DNA from: UBA7803 sp963822255
Lineage (GTDB): Bacteria; Pseudomonadota; Gammaproteobacteria; Pseudomonadales; Azotimanducaceae
Assembly (NCBI GenBank): GCA_963822255.1
Contig: CAWGGV010000009.1
Location: forward strand, 620,001-684,000
Direction: 5' to 3'
DNA: 64,000 nucleotides
A program made the translations under genes and the position numbers. The first letter of the stretch is position 1. Each line of letters opens with the position of its first letter. The notes below the pieces were generated by a model that was not told the DNA's origin, ran no database searches, and saw only the letters and a program-made list of their open reading frames with translations. Below are positions 18,103-27,610 of this stretch, piece by piece.

Positions 18103-20840
18103 CGGCCCCCGACCTGCGGATTCTGGTGCTGGCTCCCGTGGGCCGGGACGGAACGCTGCTGGTTGCGACCCTGGCCGACCACGGCGTGACGGCGGAACCG
18201 TGCGCTGACCTGGCGGAGTGCGTCGGCAAGTCGGCCGATGGAGCGGGAGGCTTGTTGATCACCCAGGAAGGGCTCGCCGCCGGCGACGCCAGAGCTCTGG
18301 TGGATGCCCTGGACCACCAGCCTTCGTGGTCGGCGCTCCCGGTGATCGTTCTGGTCACCGGCGATGCCGGCGACCGGCCGGAGCTGCTCACCCGCCTCGG
18401 CCTCGCGACCGGCGTGGTCACCTTGCTCGAGCGGCCGGTGCGGCAGGCGTCGCTGGTGAGCGCGGTGCACGTGGCGCTGGCAACGCGCCGCCGTCAGTAC
18501 GAGGTGCGGGACCTTCTCGCGCAGCGCAGCGAAAATGAGCGCCGGCTGCGCAAGCAGGCGGCCGCACTGGAGGCCAGCCGGTCCCGGTTCCGCGAGATGG
18601 CCGATGCAGCCCCCGCCATGCTCTGGGTAACGGACGCGGGCAACGCCTGCACGTTCCTGTCCCGGGGCTGGTACGAGTTCACCGGTGAAACGCCGGAAGC
18701 GGCCCGCCAGGGCGGCTGGTTGCAGCCGATCCACGCCGACGACCGCGGCGCGGCCGAACGGATGTTCGGCCGCGCGTCCGCCCGTCGAGAGCCGTTCAAG
18801 CTGGCTTTCCGCCTGCGCACGGCCCGCGGCAGCTACCGCTGGGTGTTCGCCAGCGCGCGTCCCTGGACCGGGCCCGAGGGCGACTTCCTCGGCTACATCG
18901 GCTCCGTGGTGGACATTCACGAGCTGCGGCTGGCGGAGCAGGAGAAGCAGCGCTCTCACGCGCTGCTCGACGCGGTGTTGGACTCGTTGCCGGTCGGCGT
19001 CGTGATCGCCGACGCCAGGGGCGGGCTGCTGCGCTGGAACCAGGCTCACGAGACGTTGTGGGGGCTCGACGGCATGGCGCCGGGTGCCACCCCCGACATG
19101 GCCGCCTACGCCGTCTGGAAAGGCTGGTGGTCGGAGACCGGTGAGCCGATTCGTCCCGAGCAGTGGACCCTGTCCCGGGCGCTGCTGGATGGCCGCGCCG
19201 TGTCGGGCACCTTGGTGGACATCCAGCCCTTCGACGGCGGCCCCCGCCGCACCACGCTGAACGCCGGGGCGCCGGTGCGCGATGAAGACGGCACCATCGT
19301 CGCCGCGGTGGCGGCCCAGATGGACGTCACCGACATGCTGCAGATGGAGCGGGCGCTGCGGGACAGCGAGGAGAAGTTCCGCACCCTGGCCGACAACATC
19401 GCCCAGTTCGCCTGGATGGCGGACGCCATGGGCTACATCTTCTGGTACAACCGGCGCTGGTTCGAATATACGGGAACCACTCTCGAGGAAGTGGAAGGTT
19501 GGGGCTGGCGCAGCGTGCACCATCCTGATCACGTGGACCGGGTGGCGGAGAAATTCAGCCACAAAGTGCGCGCCGGCGAGGTGTGGGAGGATCTGTTTCC
19601 GCTTCGCGGCAGGGACGGAAGCTACCGCTGGTTTCTATCCCGCGCCGTTCCGGTGCGTGACAGCCAGGGCCGGGTCACCCGCTGGTTCGGCACCAACACC
19701 GACGTCACCGAGCAGCGCCAGGCGGAGGAAACGCTCCGTGAAGCCGACCGCCGCAAGGACGAGTTCCTGGCCACCCTCGCCCACGAGCTCCGCAATCCCC
19801 TGGCACCCATCCGTACGGCGGTGGAGTTGCTCCGGCTCAAAGGCTCCGACCCCGAGACCATCGCGCTCAGCCGCGACATCGTCGATCGTCAGGTGCGGGA
19901 TCTCACCCGGCTGGTGGACGATCTGCTGGAGGTGTCGCGGATCACCCGCGGCAAAGTGCAACTTCGTCGGGAGACGGTGTCCCTCGCCGACATCGTTCAG
20001 CGGGCGGTGGAAGCATCGCGGCCGATGGTGGACGCGGCCGGCCATCGGCTCACGGTCACGCTGCCGGACGTCGATCTGTGGCTGTACGCCGATCACACCC
20101 GGCTGACCCAGGTGCTCACCAACCTGCTGAACAACGCCGCAACCTACACACCGGACGGCGGACGTATCGACGTCACCGCCACCAAGGTCGGAGATCGGGT
20201 CCACGTCTCGGTGCGGGACAGCGGTGTCGGCATCTCACGGGATCAGCTGCCCCGCATCTTCGAGATGTTCTCTCAGCTCCGGCCCGTGCTGGAACGACCC
20301 AATGCCGGGCTCGGCATCGGGCTGGCGCTGGCGAAGGGCCTGGTGGAGCTCCACCACGGGACCATCTCCGCCGCCAGCGACGGCGAGGGCCAGGGCAGCG
20401 AGTTCGTGATCACCCTGCCGCTCTGCGACGCTCCGGAACGCGAGGCGGACGTGGCCCAGGAAGCTGCGGACCACGGTGCGCCATTGCGGATTCTGGTGGT
20501 GGACGACAACCGCGACGCCGCCGATGGGCTGGCGCTGATGCTCGAGCTCATGGGACACGCGCCCATGGTCGCCTACGACGGCCCCGAGGCGCTGATCACC
20601 GCCGAACGGGAGCTGCCGAACGTCGTCCTGCTGGACATCGGTCTGCCCGCCATGAACGGCTACGAGGTGGCGCGGCGCATCCGCCAGGCGTCCTGGGGCC
20701 GCCACATGAAGCTGGTGGCCCAGACCGGCTGGGGCAACGAGCAGGACCGCCAGCGGGCAACGGCCGCCGGTTTCGATCACCATCTCATCAAGCCGCTGGA
20801 CGCCGCCAGGCTCGCGGCGCTGCTGGCCCGGTTGCGTTGA
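18099..20840 (+). CDS. PAS hybrid sensor histidine kinase / response regulator
   Basis: A 913-residue cytoplasmic kinase without membrane segments. Residues about 5-125 resemble a receiver domain lacking a clear phospho-acceptor aspartate. Three PAS domains follow (about 160-285, 290-425, 430-545), then HisKA with the phospho-histidine in LAHELRNPLAPIR (about residue 561). The HATPase domain (LTNLLNNAATYTPDGG, then DSGVGISRDQLPRIFEMF and GLGIGLALAKGLVELH) is followed by a C-terminal receiver with the phospho-aspartate in VVLLDIGLPAMNG (about 846). The start overlaps the KaiC-like gene by 4 bases, so the ATPase may gate or sense for this kinase. The output partner is not in the window. Confidence 0.9.
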   Translation: MTAPDLRILVLAPVGRDGTLLVATLADHGVTAEPCADLAECVGKSADGAGGLLITQEGLAAGDARALVDALDHQPSWSALPVIVLVTGDAGDRPELLTRLGLATGVVTLLERPVRQASLVSAVHVALATRRRQYEVRDLLAQRSENERRLRKQAAALEASRSRFREMADAAPAMLWVTDAGNACTFLSRGWYEFTGETPEAARQGGWLQPIHADDRGAAERMFGRASARREPFKLAFRLRTARGSYRWVFASARPWTGPEGDFLGYIGSVVDIHELRLAEQEKQRSHALLDAVLDSLPVGVVIADARGGLLRWNQAHETLWGLDGMAPGATPDMAAYAVWKGWWSETGEPIRPEQWTLSRALLDGRAVSGTLVDIQPFDGGPRRTTLNAGAPVRDEDGTIVAAVAAQMDVTDMLQMERALRDSEEKFRTLADNIAQFAWMADAMGYIFWYNRRWFEYTGTTLEEVEGWGWRSVHHPDHVDRVAEKFSHKVRAGEVWEDLFPLRGRDGSYRWFLSRAVPVRDSQGRVTRWFGTNTDVTEQRQAEETLREADRRKDEFLATLAHELRNPLAPIRTAVELLRLKGSDPETIALSRDIVDRQVRDLTRLVDDLLEVSRITRGKVQLRRETVSLADIVQRAVEASRPMVDAAGHRLTVTLPDVDLWLYADHTRLTQVLTNLLNNAATYTPDGGRIDVTATKVGDRVHVSVRDSGVGISRDQLPRIFEMFSQLRPVLERPNAGLGIGLALAKGLVELHHGTISAASDGEGQGSEFVITLPLCDAPEREADVAQEAADHGAPLRILVVDDNRDAADGLALMLELMGHAPMVAYDGPEALITAERELPNVVLLDIGLPAMNGYEVARRIRQASWGRHMKLVAQTGWGNEQDRQRATAAGFDHHLIKPLDAARLAALLARLR

Positions 20841-20873
20841 ACACTCGTTGAGTCGCTTCGGCGCCTGACCGTG

Positions 20874-20879
20874 TATACA
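20874..20879 (+). promoter_or_regulatory. -10-like element upstream of the riboswitch
   Basis: TATACA lies about 20 bases before the start of the cobalamin aptamer, consistent with transcription starting just ahead of it. TTGAGT at 20848-20853 could be the -35 element, but the 20-base spacer is long, so the -35 assignment is weak. Confidence 0.35.
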
Positions 20880-20897
20880 CTCTCCCGGCGGCGCAAT

Positions 20898-21085
20898 GGT
20901 GCGTCGCAGGTGTCGAGTGCTCGGGAAATCGGTGCAAGTCCGATACTGACCTCGCAACGGTGATCGAGGGACGGCTGCCGGAAGCCACTGTGCCCAGCGC
21001 GAAAGGCATGGGAAGGCGGCAGCCGTCGCGGCCGGGGAAACCCGGCCGGGCTCGTCAGTCCGGAGACCGGCTCGGCATCGCCTGA
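20898..21085 (+). ncRNA. cobalamin (B12) riboswitch
   Basis: The 289-base gap before the TonB-dependent receptor holds the hallmarks of a cobalamin aptamer in the right order: an early paired arm with GGTGTCGAGTG, then GAAATCGGTGCAAGTCCGATACTG, GAAGCCACTGTG, and the B12-box-like CAGTCCGGAGACCGGC. By analogy with btuB leaders, high adenosylcobalamin should repress the downstream receptor, probably by masking its ribosome-binding site. Boundaries are estimated by eye. Confidence 0.9.
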
Positions 21086-21129
21086 GGAACCCCGTCCGAG
21101 GAACGACGGGCTCATCCGGACAATCGTCA

Positions 21130-23163
21130 ATGATCTCCACCCACTTCCGGACCGCCTTGGCGGCGATTCCTGGCGTGCTGTCTGTCACCTGCTTGTCTCC
21201 CGCTCACGCCGACTCCCCCCACGCCGACTCCCCCCACGCCGACTCCCCCCACGCCGACTCCCCCCACACCGACTCCGCCCACGGCGACGATTCCGGCGGT
21301 CCGCTGTCCGAGCGCCGCTGGGAGGAGATCGTGGTGGTCGGCAACTACCAGCCTCGGCCGGCGCGCGAGGTGGGCAGTGCCGTCAGCGTGCTCACCGCCG
21401 ACGACATTCGGCTGCGCCAGGTTGATCTCGGCTCCGAGCTGCTGCGCGAAGTGCCGGGTGTTGCCGTGAACCGCAGCGGTCAGGTGGGCAACGTCACTCA
21501 GATCCGCATACGCGGCGCCGAGGGCAACCACACCCTGGTGCTCATCGACGGCATCGAAGCCAACGACCCCGGATTCGGATCCGAATTCAACTTCGCCAAC
21601 CTGCTGACCTACGACATCGGCCGCATCGAGGTGCTGCGCGGACCGCAGAGCGCCCTGTACGGCAGCGACGCCATCGGCGGTGTGATCAGCATCTCTACCC
21701 CCGCGCCCAGCGAAGCGCTCGAAGCCAGCGTGGAGGCGGAGGGTGGCGCCTTCGGTACCGCCAGGCTCGGCGCCGCCGTGTCCGGCGGAACGGACACGGT
21801 GGCGGCGCGGCTGTCGGCGGTGCGCTATCAGAGCGACGGCATCAGCGCCTCGGCGATCCAGCCGGAGAAGGACGGCTTCCGCACCACCACATTGCACGGC
21901 AGGCTCGATGCCCGGCTCGGCGAGCACCTGGATGCCCGGTTGGTCGTCCGCCAGGCCGACAACGGCGTTCAGAGCGACCGCCAGGACTTCGGCTTTCCAC
22001 CCACTCCGACCGAAGGGCTGATCGTCGATTCGGACGACGTGGCCGAGTCGCGGCAGCGCTACGGCCTGCTGGCGCTGTCATCGGAACTGTTCGGCGGCCG
22101 CTGGCTGCAGCGGGCGGCGTTCGGCTATACCGGCACCCGTTCGGACAATTTCGCCGGCGGCGGCCGGATCAGCGGCAACCGCGGCGGACGCAGGAAGCTC
22201 GACTACACGAGCACCCTCACGCTCGGCCGAGGGACGTGGCAGCACGCGCTCACCGGCGGCGTGCAGCGCGAGCTTCTCGACTTCACCGCCCGCTCGGCCG
22301 CCTTCCCCGCGGCCAACGGCAGTCACCGCGACGAGCAGACCAGCCTGGTGGCGGAATACGCGCTGACTCGCGGCCGCGACGGCGCCTGGTCGCTCAGCGT
22401 CCGGCACGACGACAACGACCGCTTCGATGACGCCACCACGGTTCGCGCCACCGGATCCTGGCTGGCCGAAGCCACCGGTAGCCGATTTCACGCCAGCTAC
22501 GGCGAAGGCATCACCGACCCAAGCTTCGTGGAGCTGTTCGGCTTCGACCCATCGAGCTTTCAGGGCAATCCGGACCTGAAGCCGGAAAAGTCCACCGGCT
22601 ACGATGCCGGCATTGAGCAGGCCCTGGCCGGAGGCGCAGCGCTGGTGGACGTGACATACTTCCACGCCACCCTGACGGACGAGATCACCACGGTGTTCGA
22701 CCCGCAGACGTTCGTCTCGACGGTCGTCAACCAGCACGGGCGCAGCGACCGCCAAGGCGTGGAGCTCTCGGTCGAGGCGCGGATTTCCCCGGTCTGGTCG
22801 GTGCACGGCACCTACACCTGGCTAGACGCCACCGAGCCCGACGGCAGCAGGGAGGTGCGCCGGCCCCGGCATTCCGGCAGCGTCGACGTGAGCTGCGCGT
22901 TCCTCGGCGGACGCGGCAGTGTGAACGTGAGCGCCTTGTACAACGGCCGCCAACAGGATGCCGAGTTCGTCTCGTCCACCCCCGCCACCCGGGTGACCCT
23001 GGATGGTTACACCCTGATCAACGCCGCGGTCACCTACGATCTCACCGATCACGTGCAGGTGTTCGCCCGCGGCGAGAACCTGGCGGACGAGGACTACGCC
23101 GAGGTGTTCGGCTACCGCTCGCCCGGGGCAGCCGGCTACCTCGGCGTGCGCGCGAGGCTCTGA
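21130..23163 (+). CDS. btuB: TonB-dependent vitamin B12 receptor
   Basis: A 677-residue outer-membrane receptor directly downstream of a cobalamin riboswitch, which supports B12 uptake. Order: signal peptide ending near SPAHA, a repetitive His/Asp/Ser/Pro linker (four HADSP-like units), a TonB-box-like EEIVVVG, a plug domain (SAVSVLTADDIR, then VPGVAVNRSGQVGNVTQIRIRGAEGNHTLVLIDG and IEVLRGPQSALYGSDAIGGVI), and a 22-strand barrel ending in YLGVRARL. The length suits BtuB plus the extra linker. The repeat linker is unusual; the rest looks standard. Cobamide or cobinamide analogues are also possible substrates. Confidence 0.9.
   Translation: MISTHFRTALAAIPGVLSVTCLSPAHADSPHADSPHADSPHADSPHTDSAHGDDSGGPLSERRWEEIVVVGNYQPRPAREVGSAVSVLTADDIRLRQVDLGSELLREVPGVAVNRSGQVGNVTQIRIRGAEGNHTLVLIDGIEANDPGFGSEFNFANLLTYDIGRIEVLRGPQSALYGSDAIGGVISISTPAPSEALEASVEAEGGAFGTARLGAAVSGGTDTVAARLSAVRYQSDGISASAIQPEKDGFRTTTLHGRLDARLGEHLDARLVVRQADNGVQSDRQDFGFPPTPTEGLIVDSDDVAESRQRYGLLALSSELFGGRWLQRAAFGYTGTRSDNFAGGGRISGNRGGRRKLDYTSTLTLGRGTWQHALTGGVQRELLDFTARSAAFPAANGSHRDEQTSLVAEYALTRGRDGAWSLSVRHDDNDRFDDATTVRATGSWLAEATGSRFHASYGEGITDPSFVELFGFDPSSFQGNPDLKPEKSTGYDAGIEQALAGGAALVDVTYFHATLTDEITTVFDPQTFVSTVVNQHGRSDRQGVELSVEARISPVWSVHGTYTWLDATEPDGSREVRRPRHSGSVDVSCAFLGGRGSVNVSALYNGRQQDAEFVSSTPATRVTLDGYTLINAAVTYDLTDHVQVFARGENLADEDYAEVFGYRSPGAAGYLGVRARL
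21207..21282 (+). repeat. 15-bp tandem repeat inside btuB
   Basis: The unit CACGCCGACTCCCCC is repeated four times in a row (about 21207-21266), followed by a diverged fifth copy (CACACCGACTCCGCC). It codes the pentapeptide HADSP just after the signal peptide. Because the unit is 15 bases, copy-number slippage changes the linker length without shifting frame. Confidence 0.85.
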
Positions 23164-23165
23164 GC

Positions 23166-23968
23166 GTGATGCGGCCCGGCACCGCCATTGCCGCCTTCAC
23201 CGCCCTGGTCGGCGCGCTGCCGGCACCGGCGGACGTAACTTTCGTCTGGGCCGACGACTTCAGCGCCGCCGAGCAGGCCAGGCTGATCCCGTTGCTGCGG
23301 GAGACCGACGCGGACCTGGAGAAGCTGGTGGGCCAGCTGCCCATGGGCGTGACCGTTCGCCTGCACCGGCAGGACGACGCCACGGTCCCGTGCCCTGGGC
23401 TCACACCGACCGCTACGGCGGGCAGGGCGTGGAGTTCTACGTGAATCCGGCGTATCCGCTGTCGTCGTTCCGGCAGGATTGGACCGCGCCCCACGAGCTC
23501 AGTCACCTCATCCTGCCCTTCGTCGGTCACGGCAACGCCTGGTTCGCGGAAGGGTTCGCGAGCTACATGCAGTATCAGGTGATGGAGACCATGGGTGTGC
23601 TCACCGGCGCGGCCGCCATGGGCCGCTATCGGCAGCACGTCGAGCGGGCTGCCGCACACTACCCCTACCCGACCCAGAGCTTCGTCGACGCCGCCGTCGA
23701 GCTGCAGCACCGTCACCAGTTTCCCGTGATGTACTGGGGCGGCGCGGTTTACTTTCTGCAGGTGAATCAGGCGCTCGAGGGCGCCGATTCCAGCCTGGTC
23801 GAGGTGCTGCGCGACTACGTGCGCTGCTGCCGCCGGGACCACGATTCGCTTGCCCACCTGATCACCGAGCTGGACCGCCTGGCGGAATCGCGGGTGTTCG
23901 CCGAGCACTACCGGGTTTTCGCCAGCGACCCGGGTTGTCCGAGCTTTCGCGGAACCCCGGGCGATTGA
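23166..23968 (+). pseudogene. gluzincin-like metallopeptidase (peptidase MA-like), one frameshift
   Basis: The N-terminal part (signal-like segment, then DVTFVWADDFSAAEQARLIPLL) reads from 23166 to about 23390. The rest reads in another frame from about 23390 to 23968. The second part has HELSH (23492-23506), then FAEGFASYMQYQ about 15 residues later, giving the HExxH-plus-Glu zinc site of gluzincins (M1/peptidase MA superfamily). Correcting one base near 23385-23395 yields a secreted enzyme of about 266 residues. It starts 2 bases after btuB and is probably in the same riboswitch-controlled transcript. The substrate is unknown. GTG 23166 or ATG 23169 could be the start. Confidence 0.7.
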
Positions 23969-24055
23969 GGCCGCGCTGCAGGCGGCCGGGCTTCGAGCGC
24001 TGTACTCGGGGCCCCCGATGGCCCGATCATCGGCAGGGGCTAGTCGGAGCGCGCC

Positions 24056-25225
24056 GTGAACGTTCCCCAGTTCATCTTCGCCATGGACGTGGTCGTGGTG
24101 TTCGGCTCGCTGCTGCTGGCGGCGGCCAACGTCCTGCGGCTGCCCGGCAACCGCAATGCGCGCCTGGTGGCGGTGATGCTCATCTGCAACGTCTGCCACG
24201 TGGTGCTGACGCGCCAGAGCTACAGCTACTGGATTCCGCTTCCCTACCGCATCGACGTCGGCGCGCTGGCGCCGGTTCTGAACATCTGCCGCAATCTGAC
24301 GCCGGGCCTGTTCATGATGCTGTGTTACTCGCTGTTTCAGGAGCGGCGGCGGTTCCCCAGGTGGCTGCTGGCGCTGTTTGCGCTGCAGCTGCTGCTGGAG
24401 CCGGCTGATCTGGTCCTGCCGGCCGCCATGCCCGGACTCCGGCTGATCACCGAGGCGGTGCCCGGCAGCCTGGAATCCCTGTTCGCCGTGCTCGCCATCT
24501 ATTGGACGCTGGCCGGATGGCCATCGGACCTGGTGGAGAACCGGCGCCGCATGCGCTGGATCCTGCTGCCGGTGATCGCGCTGCTGATGATCGGCTCGAG
24601 CCTGCTGCTGCGGGTGATCATCCCGGCCGACACGGTGCTGAACTATCACACCTACGTGACCCTCACGGTGTTCGGCCTCCTGGTGCTGATCAGCTTCCTG
24701 CTGACGTCCATCGGCACGGGCAGCCTGGAGCGGTATCTCGATCCCGCACGCGACCCGGACGCGCCCGCCGCCAAGCCCGTCAGCGCCGGCAGCGACGCGG
24801 ACGCCGCCGCCGCCGTCCGGCTCGATCGGCTGATGGGCGGGGAACGCGTCTACCGGGAGGCGGGGCTGTCGGTGACGTCGCTGGCGGCAAGGATGGGCAT
24901 GCCCGAGTACCGGCTGCGCCGGCTCATTCACGAGCGGCTCGGCCACCGCAACTTCAACGCCTTCCTGCATCAGCACCGCATCGGCGAAGCCTGCGAGCTG
25001 CTGCGTGACCCCGGGCAGCGGCGTACGCCCATCCTCACCATCGCCCTCAGCGTCGGCTATCAGTCGGTGAACACCTTCAACCGGGGGTTTCGCGAAGTAA
25101 CCGGCACCACCCCGTCCGAGTACCGCGCCGCGGCAACGCCCTTCACCGCCACCGGCAGCAGCGGCGAGGCGAACGGCGGCGCCGGCCCACCCGCGCTGCC
25201 GGCGAAAACCCTCCCCGAATCCTGA
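24056..25225 (+). CDS. membrane-anchored AraC family transcriptional regulator
   Basis: A 389-residue protein. The first about 225 residues contain six or seven hydrophobic helices; the C-terminus is an AraC-type double helix-turn-helix DNA-binding domain (LSVTSLAARMGMPEYRLRRLIHERLGHRNFNAFLHQHRI, then TILTIALSVGYQSVNTFNRGFREVTGTTPSEYR). Integral-membrane AraC regulators of this layout probably sense a membrane or envelope signal. The gene follows the metallopeptidase after 87 bases and precedes the ABC exporter genes, which are candidate targets. The start is GTG 24056. Confidence 0.88.
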   Translation: MNVPQFIFAMDVVVVFGSLLLAAANVLRLPGNRNARLVAVMLICNVCHVVLTRQSYSYWIPLPYRIDVGALAPVLNICRNLTPGLFMMLCYSLFQERRRFPRWLLALFALQLLLEPADLVLPAAMPGLRLITEAVPGSLESLFAVLAIYWTLAGWPSDLVENRRRMRWILLPVIALLMIGSSLLLRVIIPADTVLNYHTYVTLTVFGLLVLISFLLTSIGTGSLERYLDPARDPDAPAAKPVSAGSDADAAAAVRLDRLMGGERVYREAGLSVTSLAARMGMPEYRLRRLIHERLGHRNFNAFLHQHRIGEACELLRDPGQRRTPILTIALSVGYQSVNTFNRGFREVTGTTPSEYRAAATPFTATGSSGEANGGAGPPALPAKTLPES

Positions 25226-25328
25226 AAAACCACCCCAATTTCCGAAATCGGCCGGCGCCTCGAGTAATCGGTTAGCCGCCCGCACCGCCGCAGGGTAGCG
25301 TTCCCGGCAGCCACCACACCGAGTGCCC

Positions 25329-25754
25329 ATGGACCAATCAGCGGCAACCAGAGACCCGTCGGCTCTGCTGGCCGAGCTGCGCCTCGAGCGCGACTCGCCG
25401 ACCGGGCAGAGCGGCCGCAGCCGGGTGCTACCGGCGCTGCTGCTGGCCGCAGCTGCCGCCGGTGCCGCGGCGGCCGTGCTCCTGTTCCAGCCGGTTGCAC
25501 CGGCGTCGCAGCCGGCACCCCCGCCGGCCGGCGCGCAAGCGGCACCGACGCCGGCCACCGCAGCCCGCGAACGGTCGTGACCCTCGATGCCTATCCAGAT
25601 CGTAGCTATGCGGCGCGGGTGCTGACCATCGTCCCCACCGCCGACCGGGCCAAAGCCACGGTGTCGGTCCGGGTCGCGTTCGCCCGGCTGGACGACCGCG
25701 TGCTGCCGGAGATGGGCGCCCGGGTGGCATTTCTCGACGAGCGGGGAACTGCTC

Positions 25755-25762
<8 letters not shown>
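25329..25762 (+). pseudogene. periplasmic adaptor (HlyD/MacA type), internally deleted remnant
   Basis: The N-terminal 80 or so residues (LLAELRLERDSP, one membrane helix, then a Pro/Ala linker ending near 25570) look like the start of an ABC-exporter membrane-fusion protein. Sequence then jumps, out of frame, to VTLDAYPDRSYAARVLTIVPTADRAK and VLPEMGARVAFL, the C-terminal beta-barrel end of such an adaptor (25577-25762). The lipoyl and coiled-coil regions, normally about 200 residues, are absent. The end overlaps the ATPase gene by 8 bases, as expected for an originally intact operon. This is either a real deletion or an assembly collapse. ATG 25329 was chosen over GTG 25323. Confidence 0.7.
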
Positions 25763-26446
<684 letters not shown>

Positions 26447-26450
<4 letters not shown>

Positions 26451-27610
26451 CCATGCCGGGGCTGGTGCTCGCCAACCTGCGACGCAAGCCGGGCCGCACG
26501 GCGTTGTCCCTGACGGCGCTGGCCGTCGCTTTCCTGCTGTTCATGCTGCTGCGCGCCATCGCCACGGCCTTTGCCGGCGGCATCACGCCGGAAGGCGCGG
26601 ACCGCCTGGTGGTCGACTCCAAGTACTCCATGACCGAGAACCTGCCGCTTGCCTACGTGCAGCGCATTCGCGATCTCGATCCGGTGGCGGCGGTGACCCA
26701 CATGACCTGGTTCTCCGGCTACCTGGGAACACCCGTTGATACGTTCACCATCTACCCCATCGATCCAGAGAGCTACTTCCAGGTGGTGAGGGAGCAGCAC
26801 GTCGACCCGGACGTGCTCGAGCGCTTCATCCGCACCAGGAACGGTGCCGTGGCCTCGGTGTCGCTGGCGAAGCGCTACGGCTGGAAGGCGGGGGACGTGA
26901 TTCCGCTCATGTCCGATCTCTACCCCAAGGCCGACGGCTCGACCTCGTGGCCGCTCATCCTGGTGGGCACGTTCGACTACGGGCCGGGCCAGAACGACAC
27001 CCCGCTGCTGCTGTTCCAGTACCAGCACTACAACGAGTCAGTGGCTTTCTGGGCCCGCAATCAGGTGTACTGGATCGTCGCCGAAGCCCGCTCGCCGGAC
27101 CAGGTGCAGGCGGCCATCGACGCCATCGACGGCGAGTTCGAAAACTCACCGTACCCGACCCGAAGCACCCCGGAGGACGAGTACCGGCGCCAGTTCGCCC
27201 GCCAGCTCGGGGACATCGGCCGTATCACCACCACCATCCTCGGGGCCGTGTTCTTCACCATCGTGCTGCTCATCGGCAACGCGGCGCTGCAGACCTACCG
27301 CGAGCGGGTTCCGGATCTGGCCGTCCTGAAGACCCTGGGGTTCTCCGATACCCGGGTGGCTCTGCTGGTGCTGGGCGAACCGCTCCTGCTCTGCCTCGGC
27401 GGCGCCGCAGCCGGGATCGCCTTGGCGCTCGCCACGGCTCCGGCCATGAACGCCGATCTCGGAGCCTTCACAGGACACTTCCGCATGTCGGCCGGGGCCG
27501 CCGCCGAGGCGGTGGGGCTCGCCACCGCGCTGGGACTGGCGGTGGGTCTGCCGGCCGCCTGGGCCGCCCGTTCGAGCTCGATCGCCGCGGGACTGAGGAA
27601 GAGCCAATGA
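26447..27610 (+). CDS. ABC transporter permease, FtsX/MacB type (first of pair)
   Basis: A 387-residue permease: an N-terminal membrane helix (LTALAVAFLLFMLL), a large periplasmic MacB-like core, then three C-terminal helices with the FtsX-type segment YRERVPDLAVLKTLGFSDTRVALLVLGEPLLLC. The start overlaps the ATPase stop (ATGA), and the stop overlaps the next permease (ATGA), so all are translationally coupled. It pairs with the next gene as a heterodimer. It is similar to the permease at 41067-42224 (both have KRYGWK or QRYGWK and a DLY or QMW loop). Confidence 0.9.

Noticed and set aside
21207..21282. CRISPR-like or mobile repeat array
   Set aside because: The repeat is contiguous with a 15-base unit inside a coding frame and has no spacers.
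25235..25250. ATTTCCGAAAT-type palindrome before the adaptor remnant as an AraC operator
   Set aside because: It is very short, has no second copy, and AraC-family sites are usually longer direct repeats.
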